Part shown: positions 25,749-32,778 of the stretch, in pieces
Position numbering within the stretch: position 1 is the first letter of the stretch
Layout: every line of letters starts with the position of its first letter
Assembly (NCBI RefSeq): GCF_900101165.1
Contig: NZ_FNFK01000002.1
Span: forward strand, 26,661-90,660
Reading direction: 5' to 3'
Origin: Alkalibacterium thalassium
GTDB taxonomy: Bacteria; Bacillota; Bacilli; Lactobacillales; Carnobacteriaceae_A
Length of the DNA: 64,000 bases
Made by a program: the position numbers and the translations under genes
Notes under the pieces: generated by a model
What the model saw: only the letters and a program-made list of their open reading frames with translations
Databases searched by the model: none
What the model was told of the DNA's origin: nothing

Positions 25749-26345
25749 TTACTCTGTATCTTCCATCATTGCTGGATATTCAAAATTAGTTTTTAATATC
25801 ATTTCCGTAAATTTAATAATTCTCTCAGCTTCTTCTCTCGTTGCTATATTGACTTCGTGCGTTGCTTGATTGCCGTATTTACGAATTGCATCTACCCACT
25901 TATCGCTTTTAGCTGTTATAAAGTTCTCATCTCTAAGAAAATTCACGTAATATAGGAAATTTTTATCAGTTTCAGCACCAAGCTCAACAGCGATATGCAT
26001 TAGCAACTTTCTACAGACAAGAAGAACTGCAGTATATGAATTTACAGAAAAAGCTTTTCTTGCTTCATCGTACAACTGAGATACAGTGTCAGAGACACCA
26101 GTAACAGGATTTCCAAATTTATTTCCTGGTACTTGGATGTCTCTCCACAAAAAAGTAGGCATATTACAGTAAGTACAGACATACACCCCATGGTTAAAGT
26201 GCTGATCAGAAGATCCGGGATTATCATATAGCATAAGTCCTGTATTAGATGATGTGTGGCGATTGCAGTAGCCACATGTAAAATCATTTTGCTTCATGTA
26301 ATTGTCACCTTTCCATCTATGCCCGAATTCTTTTATGTAATCCAT
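25749..26345 (-). CDS. DUF4145 domain-containing protein with zinc ribbon
   Basis: The 198-residue protein has an N-terminal zinc ribbon (CGYC about residues 24-27, CTYC about 57-60) and a helical DUF4145 domain (about 95-190) with conserved NSYTAVLLVCRKLLMHIA and NQATHE. DUF4145 domains occur in restriction enzyme subunits and in stand-alone proteins of mobile elements and defence islands; the biochemical role is unsettled. The gene has its own promoter and terminator between arpU and terS, so it is an autonomous insertion (moron) rather than part of the late operon. AAAGGA precedes the first ATG by eight bases; an internal ATG at codon 17 is also preceded by AAAGGTGA. Confidence 0.8.
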   Translation of the reverse strand: MDYIKEFGHRWKGDNYMKQNDFTCGYCNRHTSSNTGLMLYDNPGSSDQHFNHGVYVCTYCNMPTFLWRDIQVPGNKFGNPVTGVSDTVSQLYDEARKAFSVNSYTAVLLVCRKLLMHIAVELGAETDKNFLYYVNFLRDENFITAKSDKWVDAIRKYGNQATHEVNIATREEAERIIKFTEMILKTNFEYPAMMEDTE

Positions 26346-26368
26346 ATAATCATTCCTTTTTTTCTTTT

Positions 26369-26377
26369 ATTATATCA
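26369..26377 (-). promoter_or_regulatory. Extended -10 promoter of the DUF4145 gene
   Basis: On the complement strand TGATATAAT is a perfect extended -10, placed 24-32 bp before the start codon; the -35 region is weak (TTAGTC). A terminator lies immediately upstream, so this promoter should be the gene's main source of transcription in the lysogen. Confidence 0.6.
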
Positions 26378-26406
26378 AAAAAGAAGGCCATGACTAATAT
26401 AATTAA

Positions 26407-26430
26407 AGAGCCATCCTATTGGACAGCCCT
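26407..26430 (-). terminator. Terminator upstream of the DUF4145 cassette
   Basis: On the complement strand AGGGCTGTCC-AATA-GGATGGCTCT forms a ten-pair stem when G-U pairs are allowed, followed by TTAATTATATT. It would stop transcription arriving from the arpU side. Confidence 0.55.
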
Positions 26431-26532
26431 TCCTTAGGTTTGTGCAGAATCAGAGAGTACGGGTTCAGGAGGCAATCTGAGTTTGAGTTTTTCGTGTTCT
26501 ACACTTTACCATAGTATCATTATTTCACATTT

Positions 26533-26598
26533 GTCTGTTAGCGGTCTGTTGATTATCTCCGCATATCCTCCGCATAATCTCCGAGAAATCTCCATTTT
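26533..26598. repeat. Six-unit, 11-bp phased repeat array beyond arpU
   Basis: Units begin at 26533, 26544, 26555, 26566, 26577 and 26588, exactly 11 bp apart. The first two share GTCTGTT; the last four share (A/T)(T/C)CTCC, and units three to four share CTCCGCATA. One unit per helical turn suggests a protein-binding array. It lies between the arpU stop and the terminase genes, where phage packaging sites and late promoters are expected. Confidence 0.65.
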
Positions 26599-26600
26599 TT

Positions 26601-27023
26601 TCAGTCCGCCACTTCAACAAGCAACCTTCCGCTGTCATATGCTTCCGCAAATTCAATCATAGCCTCTGTTAATTCTTTATAGAAGGTCGATTCACTTAAA
26701 TTCAAATTGCTATATATCTGTATATCGCTCTTTTTTTCTCTACTTATGTACCGATCATGTAGCAGCTGTCGGTTATAAGCGTCTAACTTATTCATTGCTC
26801 GTCCTATTTTCCAAAGTTCTTGTTCCGCTACTACTCGTCTCACTACTGCCTTGCTTACATTATCGCTAATTCCCCCAGGCGCCTTTAAATCGAGTGAATA
26901 TGTGGCTGTAATTCGCGGGGTATACTCTTCATCTGCCAACCTAACCATTGTTCGGTATTGTGATAATAATCTGTCTACGTTTAGTTTAGTTAGTCCTCTG
27001 TCAACTCTTGGAAATAAGCTCAC
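26601..27023 (-). CDS. ArpU-family late regulator
   Basis: The product (about 140 aa) resembles the ArpU/RinA group of phage packaging and lysis transcription regulators: helical, with a C-terminal sigma-like helix-turn-helix (KSDIQIYSNLNLSESTFYKEL). It is the last gene of the early operon and presumably activates the late promoter before terS. The GTG at 27023 is six bases after AAGGAG; a GTG three codons upstream overlaps that site. An 11-bp repeat array follows its stop codon. Confidence 0.82.
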   Translation of the reverse strand: MSLFPRVDRGLTKLNVDRLLSQYRTMVRLADEEYTPRITATYSLDLKAPGGISDNVSKAVVRRVVAEQELWKIGRAMNKLDAYNRQLLHDRYISREKKSDIQIYSNLNLSESTFYKELTEAMIEFAEAYDSGRLLVEVAD

Positions 27024-27038
27024 ACACGTCACTCCTTG

Positions 27039-27085
27039 TGTTATAATTTAGGTGGGTGGACACGTTCGAGTGACGTGTCTTTTTT
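27039..27085 (+). ncRNA. Tiny rightward promoter-terminator module upstream of arpU
   Basis: A perfect extended -10 (TGTTATAAT, 27039-27047) is followed after about 11 bp by a 7-bp stem GACACGT/ACGTGTC (27059-27079) and six T. Initiation near 27054 would give an RNA of only about 33 nt. It runs against the leftward operon, in the leader of arpU. A near-identical layout occurs at 35620-35673. No -35 element is clear. Confidence 0.4.
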
Positions 27086-27112
27086 GTATCCCCTGCTTAT
27101 CTCGTCAGGGGT

Positions 27113-27592
27113 CTAATCAAAAGGGAGATCATCATCCGAAATATCAATACTGTCATTCTTTTCAAAAGGATCCTCATCCTGTCTCTGATATCCGTTATTT
27201 TTCCCCTGTGAGCTGTTTTGGTTGCTCTGTGAATGATTACCCTCTGAACTGTCTGAACGGCTCTCATTCGTCTTCTTTGAGTCTAAATACTGTATGTTTT
27301 CTGCAACGACTTCAGTCACAAAGACTTTCTTCCCATCATTCCCTGTGTAGTTCCTGGTCTGAATCCGCCCAGCTACTGCTACCATTGAGCCTTTACGTGT
27401 AAAGTTAGCTAGGTTCTCGGCTGGTTTCTTCCATACGACACATGAAACGAAATCTGTTTCTCTTTCACCTTGAGCATTCGTGAACGGTCGCTCTACCGCT
27501 ACTGTGAAGCTTGCAACTGCACTTCCTGATCTGGTGTATCTCAAATCAGCGTCCCTCGTTAATCTTCCTACTAAAACGACATTGTTAATCAC
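27113..27592 (-). CDS. ssb: Single-stranded DNA-binding protein
   Basis: The 159-residue protein has an OB fold (about 1-105: NVVLVGRLTRDADLRYT, VAGRIQTRNY), a Gln/Ser/Asn-rich linker and the acidic tip DDDLPFD that recruits partner proteins. It protects ssDNA in phage replication and Bet-mediated annealing. The start is GTG. It lies between small early genes and arpU. Confidence 0.93.
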   Translation of the reverse strand: MINNVVLVGRLTRDADLRYTRSGSAVASFTVAVERPFTNAQGERETDFVSCVVWKKPAENLANFTRKGSMVAVAGRIQTRNYTGNDGKKVFVTEVVAENIQYLDSKKTNESRSDSSEGNHSQSNQNSSQGKNNGYQRQDEDPFEKNDSIDISDDDLPFD

Positions 27593-27788
27593 TTATTCCA
27601 TCTTCCTCTCTGATCATTCGTGCAATACGCTCACTGGATTTCGGAAAAGTCTGTATGTTTTCGTCCGGTGGATGAGTTCGGTTCGTGAGTTCCTCTTCGA
27701 CTCTATTCCTCACAGCCATGATCCGTCTGAATGATGATTCGAATTGCTTGTAACGTTCCGCTTCTCGGTCAATGTCTTCCTTATTCAT
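27585..27788 (-). CDS. Hypothetical small phage protein (67 aa)
   Basis: A 67-residue, strongly charged helical protein (MNKEDIDREAERYKQFESSF). AAGGAGG precedes the ATG; it overlaps the upstream gene by 4 bases and ssb by 8, which supports a real, coupled gene. No family is recognised. Confidence 0.6.
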   Translation of the reverse strand: MNKEDIDREAERYKQFESSFRRIMAVRNRVEEELTNRTHPPDENIQTFPKSSERIARMIREEDGISD

Positions 27789-28027
27789 CGTACTTCCTCC
27801 TTCATCAGCTCGTCCTTCTCTAAGAAGAACAAATCCTCAATCGCTTCGATTTCTGCTTTCTTGAAGTGTTTCCGTCCAGTTATCTTCAGCTCTAAATCAA
27901 ATTGGTTAATCTCCAGTACTTCAGATAATTCTGGAATGGTGTAGCCATATTCTCTATACAGCTCCATTATCCGTTCCATGTTGACCAGTTCTTTGTCGAC
28001 ATGCTCGTCGTCCGGCATATATCCCAT
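27785..28027 (-). CDS. Small phage protein, possibly 3' half of a split gene
   Basis: The 80-residue frame codes for a charged helical protein with an HTH-like segment (GYTIPELSEVLEINQFDLELKI). Neither candidate ATG has a good ribosome binding site, and the frame overlaps the preceding gene by 61 bases, which is unusual in this compact phage. Joining the two frames near 28030 gives one continuous protein (RSYSSKSKS then DMGYMPDDEH), so a frameshift or a programmed shift is possible. Confidence 0.5.
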   Translation of the reverse strand: MGYMPDDEHVDKELVNMERIMELYREYGYTIPELSEVLEINQFDLELKITGRKHFKKAEIEAIEDLFFLEKDELMKEEVR

Positions 28028-28170
28028 ATCAGACTTTTACTCTTGCTGGAATAGCTTCTTAATGTACCTTCAGTCAGTCCGCTGACATCTGAAATCTCTT
28101 TAAACGTGCCTCTTGCGATAAATAGACCCTTTTTATACGCTCTGTATACCTTTCGCTTGCCTTTCCTCAC
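27967..28170 (-). CDS. Small HTH-like phage protein, C-terminus possibly frameshifted
   Basis: The 67-residue frame begins at GTG after GGGAGGGAG and carries a pattern common in small phage DNA-binding proteins (YRAYKKGLFIARGTFKEISDVSGLTEGTLRSY split over residues 9-40). The last ~20 residues (after SKSKS) look unlike a natural protein end and overlap the next gene. The gene may encode only the front part of a longer protein. Confidence 0.5.
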   Translation of the reverse strand: MRKGKRKVYRAYKKGLFIARGTFKEISDVSGLTEGTLRSYSSKSKSLIWDICRTTSMSTKNWSTWNG

Positions 28171-28182
28171 TGTGCTCCCTCC

Positions 28183-28443
28183 CTAATACCGGCTGCTATA
28201 ACTTCTCGTCACGTTGCCAGCTCTTGCCTTATGTCCATTAATTCCGCTGGCGTTCATTAAATGCTTCTGTCTGTTCAGTTCCTTATTCAGTTCATCTACC
28301 GTTAAATGCCCGATATAGCCTCGTCTGGACTGCAGAGTATCAAACCCTGCAATCCCATTCGTATGATCGAAATAGCTGTGTCCTGTCACGAATCGTTCGT
28401 CTGCGCAGCGGTAGAAGTGGTAGGATTTGTTATTGTAGGTCAT
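28183..28443 (-). CDS. Hypothetical phage protein (86 aa)
   Basis: A basic 86-residue protein rich in His, Arg and Tyr (MTYNNKSYHFYRCADERF). AAGGAG precedes the ATG, which overlaps the RecU-like stop by 4 bases. It may bind nucleic acid; no family recognised. Confidence 0.6.
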   Translation of the reverse strand: MTYNNKSYHFYRCADERFVTGHSYFDHTNGIAGFDTLQSRRGYIGHLTVDELNKELNRQKHLMNASGINGHKARAGNVTRSYSSRY

Positions 28444-29183
28444 GAGTCGGCTCCTTCCTGAGTGATAGTGTCTAAAAGATTCTCAAGTTCATTTCTAACT
28501 TCTAACTTAACCATTAACTGCTCTTCTCTTCGTTCAATAGAACACTCAAGTTTGTGTTCGCCATAACCTGCTTGTCCATTCCTTAACCGAAGAGTTTGCC
28601 TACCAATATATTCTTGGTATCTTTCTATCGTTTGGTTAACTTCTTTTAATCTTTGTTGTATCGCTTCCTGTGCGTTCATCCTTCCCCCCTCCTTCAACAA
28701 ATCAAGCAGTCCGCCTTTAATCTCAAGTCCAAACTCCGCTAAATCCTTCTCATTGACTGACTTCTTCCCGCTGGTGTCTTTCAGGTGCTTCCAATCAGTC
28801 CAGGGCACCGCATAGAACCGTTTGAGAGAAAAGCTAATCACAACCAGTGCCACGGCTCCCAAATGATCGTGATAGGCTAGATCTTTCTCTTGTGCTGGGC
28901 TTAATCGGTCAAAAGGGACATTAGTGGAGTCCGTGTGTTTTGCTTCGAAGACAATAGATCTTCCGCCCTTGATTGTTCCTGTAAAATCGGGTTGAGCCTT
29001 CTTCTCATAAACACCGATTGCCTGCTTCCCTTTTTTCTTCAAGAGCTTAAACGGCTCCGGAGTCTTCTGGATATGAGCCTTTCCCATATTCTTATAAACA
29101 GCACATGTCACTTCGATCAGTCGCTCAAAACCGCTTCCGTTGCGCTTGGCCTTTAGCCCTCTGTAGTTATTCGTTGTCTGCAT
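28440..29183 (-). CDS. recU: RecU-like Holliday junction resolvase with C-terminal extension
   Basis: Residues 1-165 resemble RecU: active-site motif with PDFTGTI and VFEAKHTDS (acidic residue, then E-x-K), and the FYAVPW element. RecU cuts four-way junctions formed during recombination. The protein continues for about 80 further residues (from MNAQEAIQQRLKEV) as a charged helical coil not expected in RecU, either a fusion to a neighbouring small gene or a phage-specific extension. AAGGAG precedes the ATG. Confidence 0.83.
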   Translation of the reverse strand: MQTTNNYRGLKAKRNGSGFERLIEVTCAVYKNMGKAHIQKTPEPFKLLKKKGKQAIGVYEKKAQPDFTGTIKGGRSIVFEAKHTDSTNVPFDRLSPAQEKDLAYHDHLGAVALVVISFSLKRFYAVPWTDWKHLKDTSGKKSVNEKDLAEFGLEIKGGLLDLLKEGGRMNAQEAIQQRLKEVNQTIERYQEYIGRQTLRLRNGQAGYGEHKLECSIERREEQLMVKLEVRNELENLLDTITQEGADS

Positions 29184-29219
29184 GGGATGCTCCTTCCAAA
29201 TATTGTCGTAACGTCGATT

Positions 29220-29654
29220 TTAGTCACGTTGACCTCCTAATAGTTCTGGATTCTCGTGAATATCGCCGATGACTGCCATTCTCTCATTATTCCCACCATC
29301 AAAAGTAAATTTAATTTCATCAGCTATGCAATATTTAAAAGATGCACTTTCTTGATTGTATTCAATAGTCATTTTCTTTTCTCTACCGAACAACTCGTAT
29401 TCAACAATGTCTCCTTCGTATATTTCCACACCGTTCTTGTCTTTAAGTCCTGTGTATTGCATGATATTATCTAAAGTGCCACCATCTAAAACATGTGATT
29501 CTAAAAAATCACCCTCCCACCGACACTCTAATTCACCTTTTTCGTTCATTTCGAAACCATAATAAGCATCATATAATTTTCTTGTCCTGTGATCTGAGTA
29601 AATCATGATATTAGCTTCACTATCCCACGCTCTAAATTTAATTTGTCTGTTCAT
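29220..29654 (-). CDS. YopX family protein
   Basis: The 144-residue product shows the YopX pattern: N-terminal IKFRAWD, central MQYTGLKDKNGVEIYEGDIVEY and C-terminal VIGDIHENPELL. YopX proteins are widespread in Gram-positive phages; function unknown. Its start region (GGAGCAGACGGATGAA) is one of three near-identical junctions in this part of the operon. Confidence 0.85.
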   Translation of the reverse strand: MNRQIKFRAWDSEANIMIYSDHRTRKLYDAYYGFEMNEKGELECRWEGDFLESHVLDGGTLDNIMQYTGLKDKNGVEIYEGDIVEYELFGREKKMTIEYNQESASFKYCIADEIKFTFDGGNNERMAVIGDIHENPELLGGQRD

Positions 29655-29880
29655 CCGTCTGCTCCTCTGTCAGTTCTTTGAAATACCTAGCTAAGCTCTC
29701 GTTGGCAATCTCTATCCAACCAGTATCATTTTCAAGTCTCACATCAGATAGATAGGACACTTCTTGTCTTTCCCATACTGTACCTTTCTCGACTCTTACT
29801 TCTTCGTTTTCGATTTCATTTTCATTTTCATCTAGCATAGGTAAATAAAAGCTTTCTATGCATTTATAACGATTACTCAT
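29638..29880 (-). CDS. Hypothetical phage protein (80 aa)
   Basis: An 80-residue acidic protein (MSNRYKCIESFYLPMLDENE) that ends in EEQTDEQTN, overlapping the YopX start by 17 bases. Its own start is preceded by GAGGAGCAGACGA, shared with its neighbours. It may be an SH3-like small phage protein; not recognised further. Confidence 0.62.
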   Translation of the reverse strand: MSNRYKCIESFYLPMLDENENEIENEEVRVEKGTVWERQEVSYLSDVRLENDTGWIEIANESLARYFKELTEEQTDEQTN

Positions 29881-30130
29881 TCGTCTGCTCCTCTACTTTT
29901 TCTTTCATCATTTTTCTAGACAATGTGCTTGATGAACTAACATGCAATCTATAAACACCGTTGTCCTTCCCTAATACTTCATCAGCATACTTATACAAAT
30001 CGCCAGTATGTTTCGGGCATGCAATTTCGTTAAACGCTTCTCCTTTATCCGCTATCGATATAATCCCATTTGAACAAAATCTATTTCTGCATTTAAAGCA
30101 TTCATTTGAAACGCCTGTTAACTCCATCAT
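29873..30130 (-). CDS. Hypothetical phage protein with cysteine cluster (85 aa)
   Basis: The 85-residue protein has CFKC...C (about residues 11-19) and a CPKH pair (about 38-41), a likely zinc site, and ends in EEQTNE. The start codon follows AAGGAGCAGACGA. It overlaps the next gene by 8 bases. Function unknown. Confidence 0.62.
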   Translation of the reverse strand: MMELTGVSNECFKCRNRFCSNGIISIADKGEAFNEIACPKHTGDLYKYADEVLGKDNGVYRLHVSSSSTLSRKMMKEKVEEQTNE

Positions 30131-30149
30131 TCGTCTGCTCCTTCCTCAA

Positions 30150-30323
30150 CTACAAGTAACCTAAATCGTCCTCGTCACTGTTCTTAGTCAGTTTATCCCA
30201 GCAGGACTTATGCCATGCGTGTTCTTTAAAATCGACACTTGACCACACCTCAGCAATATAGTCCTCTTCTATTGGCTTCTGACAAAATTGACAGAGCGGT
30301 TTGTTATTGCTCTCTTCACTCAT
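30150..30323 (-). CDS. Small zinc-binding phage protein (57 aa)
   Basis: An ATG at 30323 overlapping the initiator gene's stop (ATGA) and preceded by GGAG with a seven-base gap opens a 57-residue frame. It contains CQFC (residues 11-14) and HKSC (38-41), a CxxC-HxxC zinc site. The end is acidic (NSDEDDLGYL). Position and signals make this a real gene; function unknown. Confidence 0.68.
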   Translation of the reverse strand: MSEESNNKPLCQFCQKPIEEDYIAEVWSSVDFKEHAWHKSCWDKLTKNSDEDDLGYL

Positions 30324-31324
30324 TTTTCCGCTCCTTTCCTAGCCCTGATCCGTTCCAATCGTTTTTTAAATTCAGTATCGTCAATCATTTCATCCTCTGG
30401 CTCTTCATAGTCGTCTACGGCCCAGCTAGGTAATGATTCTTGACGGGCATTGCTGTTGTTCTTATTTGACCAGTCATTTTTCTTGAATTGCTTATTCCTG
30501 TTCTTTTGATATTCCCTAGCTTGCTCAACAGTCGTCACGTTATTGTCAGACCATTCTTTAATAACAGCATTTAAGAACGGTAACGCTCTGCCTTTGATTA
30601 CATCTTTGCTGCCAGCAAGTTTAATCGCCGCTGATACTAATTCATCTCCATGATTGTCTACCAACATCATTAATTCTTCCCGTTGGAATTCATTAGGGAA
30701 TAGCCAAAGTTTTTCCCATGAAGCCAGTGCCACCACTTGCTGCTTCTTTTCATTTGACGATTCGTTATACGATTCGTGATACGAATCGGGGTACGATTCT
30801 TCATTGTCATTGTCATTGTCATTGTCATTCTTATTATTATTAAATTCTTTTTCTTTTGGTTCTTTTCTTTTTCTTAACTCTTCTTCAAACAATTCTTTGA
30901 TCGTTTTATCAAACGCTCTTGAAGAAAGGAGCCAGTGATCAGTCAAGTGCTGGTAGGTAAGTTCGATCAGTTCGACATCTTCAACCTCTCCGATTTCTCT
31001 TTTGAGCAAGTCTTCGACAGGCTTGCCTCCTTTGACAATGCTATATTTTAAAGAGTTCAATACTGCTATTTCCTGGGTTGAATGGTTGTAAATAATGTTT
31101 TGGTATTTCGTTTCAAACCTATCTAAAAGCACTTTGACAGTGTCTAACGAGTAGCCCATTTCGAACGCCATTATCTTTTTCGGTAATTTGTAAATGCCCA
31201 GCTGCTTACTCTTCGGGTTAGTCATCAGATACAGAAGGAAATACTTGTCTTCGACAGAGTAGGTGTCGATCACTTTATCATCCTGCCAAAAATCTACGTT
31301 AACAATCCTTTTAATTCTACCCAT
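30320..31324 (-). CDS. Replication initiation protein, DnaD-like
   Basis: The product (about 334 aa) has an N-terminal winged-helix region (VNVDFWQDDKVIDTYSVEDKYFLLYLMTNP) and a C-terminal DnaD-like domain (about 205-260: FPNEFQREELMMLVDNHGDELVSAAIKLA) joined by a low-complexity Asn/Asp/Glu/Ser linker. It should bind the phage origin and recruit host helicase loaders. The linker DNA carries four 12-bp iterons (30756-30803) plus a hexamer repeat, so the origin probably lies inside the gene. The start at 31324 overlaps the HNH gene by 8 bases. Confidence 0.85.
   Translation of the reverse strand: MGRIKRIVNVDFWQDDKVIDTYSVEDKYFLLYLMTNPKSKQLGIYKLPKKIMAFEMGYSLDTVKVLLDRFETKYQNIIYNHSTQEIAVLNSLKYSIVKGGKPVEDLLKREIGEVEDVELIELTYQHLTDHWLLSSRAFDKTIKELFEEELRKRKEPKEKEFNNNKNDNDNDNDNEESYPDSYHESYNESSNEKKQQVVALASWEKLWLFPNEFQREELMMLVDNHGDELVSAAIKLAGSKDVIKGRALPFLNAVIKEWSDNNVTTVEQAREYQKNRNKQFKKNDWSNKNNSNARQESLPSWAVDDYEEPEDEMIDDTEFKKRLERIRARKGAEK
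30756..30803. other. Putative phage replication origin: 12-bp iterons
   Basis: TACGATTCG-type units start at 30756, 30768, 30780 and 30792, exactly 12 bp apart (GACGATTCG, TACGATTCG, TACGAATCG, TACGATTCT). They are followed by four to five copies of the hexamer ATTGTC (30802-30830) and a strongly AT-rich tract (30828-30900) suitable for unwinding. The arrangement inside the initiator gene is typical of phage theta origins. Confidence 0.65.
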
Positions 31325-32072
31325 CCCGATCACTCATCACTTCAATATAATCTTCTATTTCATTTCTAAAATCTGTCCAATTTCTAGTGTTGTAAGCTAC
31401 ATCTTTCAGTTCATCTATACTGACACCTAATTTATATGCTTCTTTTAATAAAATTATCGCCTTGGCATTATCGAAATAGTTCGAACATTTGTTTCGTGCT
31501 ATTCCACGAATATAAAACAAGTCCTGTTCCCAATCCTTTAACGGATGTTCGATGTAATAAGCTATTCTAGGGACCATAGTGAAGGCTTTTTCTAAATCAT
31601 CGTATTGGCTAGCTGCCCGTTCAATCGCTTCAAGCAGAGTAGGAAATTCGTATTTCTTCACCCATTTTTTAACATCGTTCATTCCGGTATCGTTAATCGA
31701 AGCTCCTGTCACGCTTTCAAAATGATCAGCAATCGACCGCACGGTGTCGTCTTGCAAATTCATTAATTCTTTTCTCCATTCCATCATCATTTCCAACTGT
31801 TGTTTGCGTTCATTTAGTTCAGCCAGCTGTTCGTGTTGTTTGGAAATGACAGAGTCATCATTTAATTGCCTGTCGCTTTTTCCTCTGTTGCAATCGAAAC
31901 AAGAGGTGACTAAATTCGTTATATCATTGCTTCCGCCTTTAGAAACTGGTTCTATATGATCAAGTTCAAGCGTTACTTTCGGAGCAGATTCCCCGCAATA
32001 TTGACATTGGAATGAGTCTCTTTTAAACACTTCAAATCTTATTTTTTTAGATATAGATTTTCTTTCCCCCAT
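31317..32072 (-). CDS. HNH endonuclease with helical C-terminal domain
   Basis: Residues 1-70 are a complete HNH domain: FKRDSFQCQYCG (zinc CxxC), LELDHIEPVSKGG (catalytic H), NLVTSCFDCNRGK (second CxxC). The remaining ~180 residues are helical and charged, without a known nuclease match, and may bind DNA or the adjacent initiator. It lies in the replication module between MBL hydrolase and initiator genes rather than beside the terminase, so a role in packaging is less likely. GGAGGGAATATT precedes the ATG. Confidence 0.85.
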   Translation of the reverse strand: MGERKSISKKIRFEVFKRDSFQCQYCGESAPKVTLELDHIEPVSKGGSNDITNLVTSCFDCNRGKSDRQLNDDSVISKQHEQLAELNERKQQLEMMMEWRKELMNLQDDTVRSIADHFESVTGASINDTGMNDVKKWVKKYEFPTLLEAIERAASQYDDLEKAFTMVPRIAYYIEHPLKDWEQDLFYIRGIARNKCSNYFDNAKAIILLKEAYKLGVSIDELKDVAYNTRNWTDFRNEIEDYIEVMSDRDG

Positions 32073-32083
32073 AATATTCCCTC

Positions 32084-32776
32084 CTACCCTACATATACTG
32101 GCGTGCCGGTCAGTTCCTGTATTTCTGTCTTAAACCGCTGCTCATTTGAATTGTTATTCGATAAGTGAAGCAGCCACACTTCTTCTAATTGGCTCATGTC
32201 GTTCGATTTGATGAAGCTCTTAACATTTCCTAGTTCAAAGTGACTCTTAACTACTCGATTCTTTAAAAACGCTCCTACACGCTTATTTGCTACATTCTCA
32301 TTAAGGATGTCCAGGGCATAATTGCACTCAATCATCAGATGAGTAATGCCTGGGAACTTGTACTTAATGTAGTATGTGTCAGTTGCGAATAGTATCTTAT
32401 TTCCAGCAGGTGTCTGGATGAAAAAACCTAATGGCTCTTGAACGTCATGCTGGACATCAAATGGAAGAATGGACCAGCTGCCTAATTGTTGCTGCACGAG
32501 AGCTTTCAATGGCTGTACTCGGTGTCCTGGAAGCTGTAATGCGTCCGCTGTACCTTGACTGGTATAAATGTCTACTCCTGTGCTTGATAAGAGCTTGTGA
32601 GCGTGTTTGGAATGATCTCCATGCTCATGTGAGATGAGGCAGCCAACAACTGACTGCCATTTCACATCACGCATCTTCTTCAGATCGATTCCCGCTTCAA
32701 TCATTAGTGATTCATTGCCTTCGGTTATGATGTAACTGTTGCCTGCACTGCTTGATCCGTATACTTGAATCTCCAT
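32084..32776 (-). CDS. MBL-fold metallo-hydrolase
   Basis: The 230-residue protein has the metal site HEHGDH (residues 50-55) and further ligands in FATDTYY and near LLHLSNNN. It belongs to the metallo-beta-lactamase superfamily, whose YycJ/SNM1-like members are nucleases. It is encoded three bases after the Bet recombinase and next to a Rad50-like ATPase, so a 5' exonuclease feeding ssDNA to Bet is the best guess (inference). Confidence 0.85.
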   Translation of the reverse strand: MEIQVYGSSSAGNSYIITEGNESLMIEAGIDLKKMRDVKWQSVVGCLISHEHGDHSKHAHKLLSSTGVDIYTSQGTADALQLPGHRVQPLKALVQQQLGSWSILPFDVQHDVQEPLGFFIQTPAGNKILFATDTYYIKYKFPGITHLMIECNYALDILNENVANKRVGAFLKNRVVKSHFELGNVKSFIKSNDMSQLEEVWLLHLSNNNSNEQRFKTEIQELTGTPVYVG

Positions 32777-32778
32777 GA

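Noticed and set aside
30802-30830. CRISPR-like or satellite array from repeated ATTGTC hexamers
   Set aside because: It is a short in-frame coding repeat (Asn-Asp) adjacent to iterons, without spacers.
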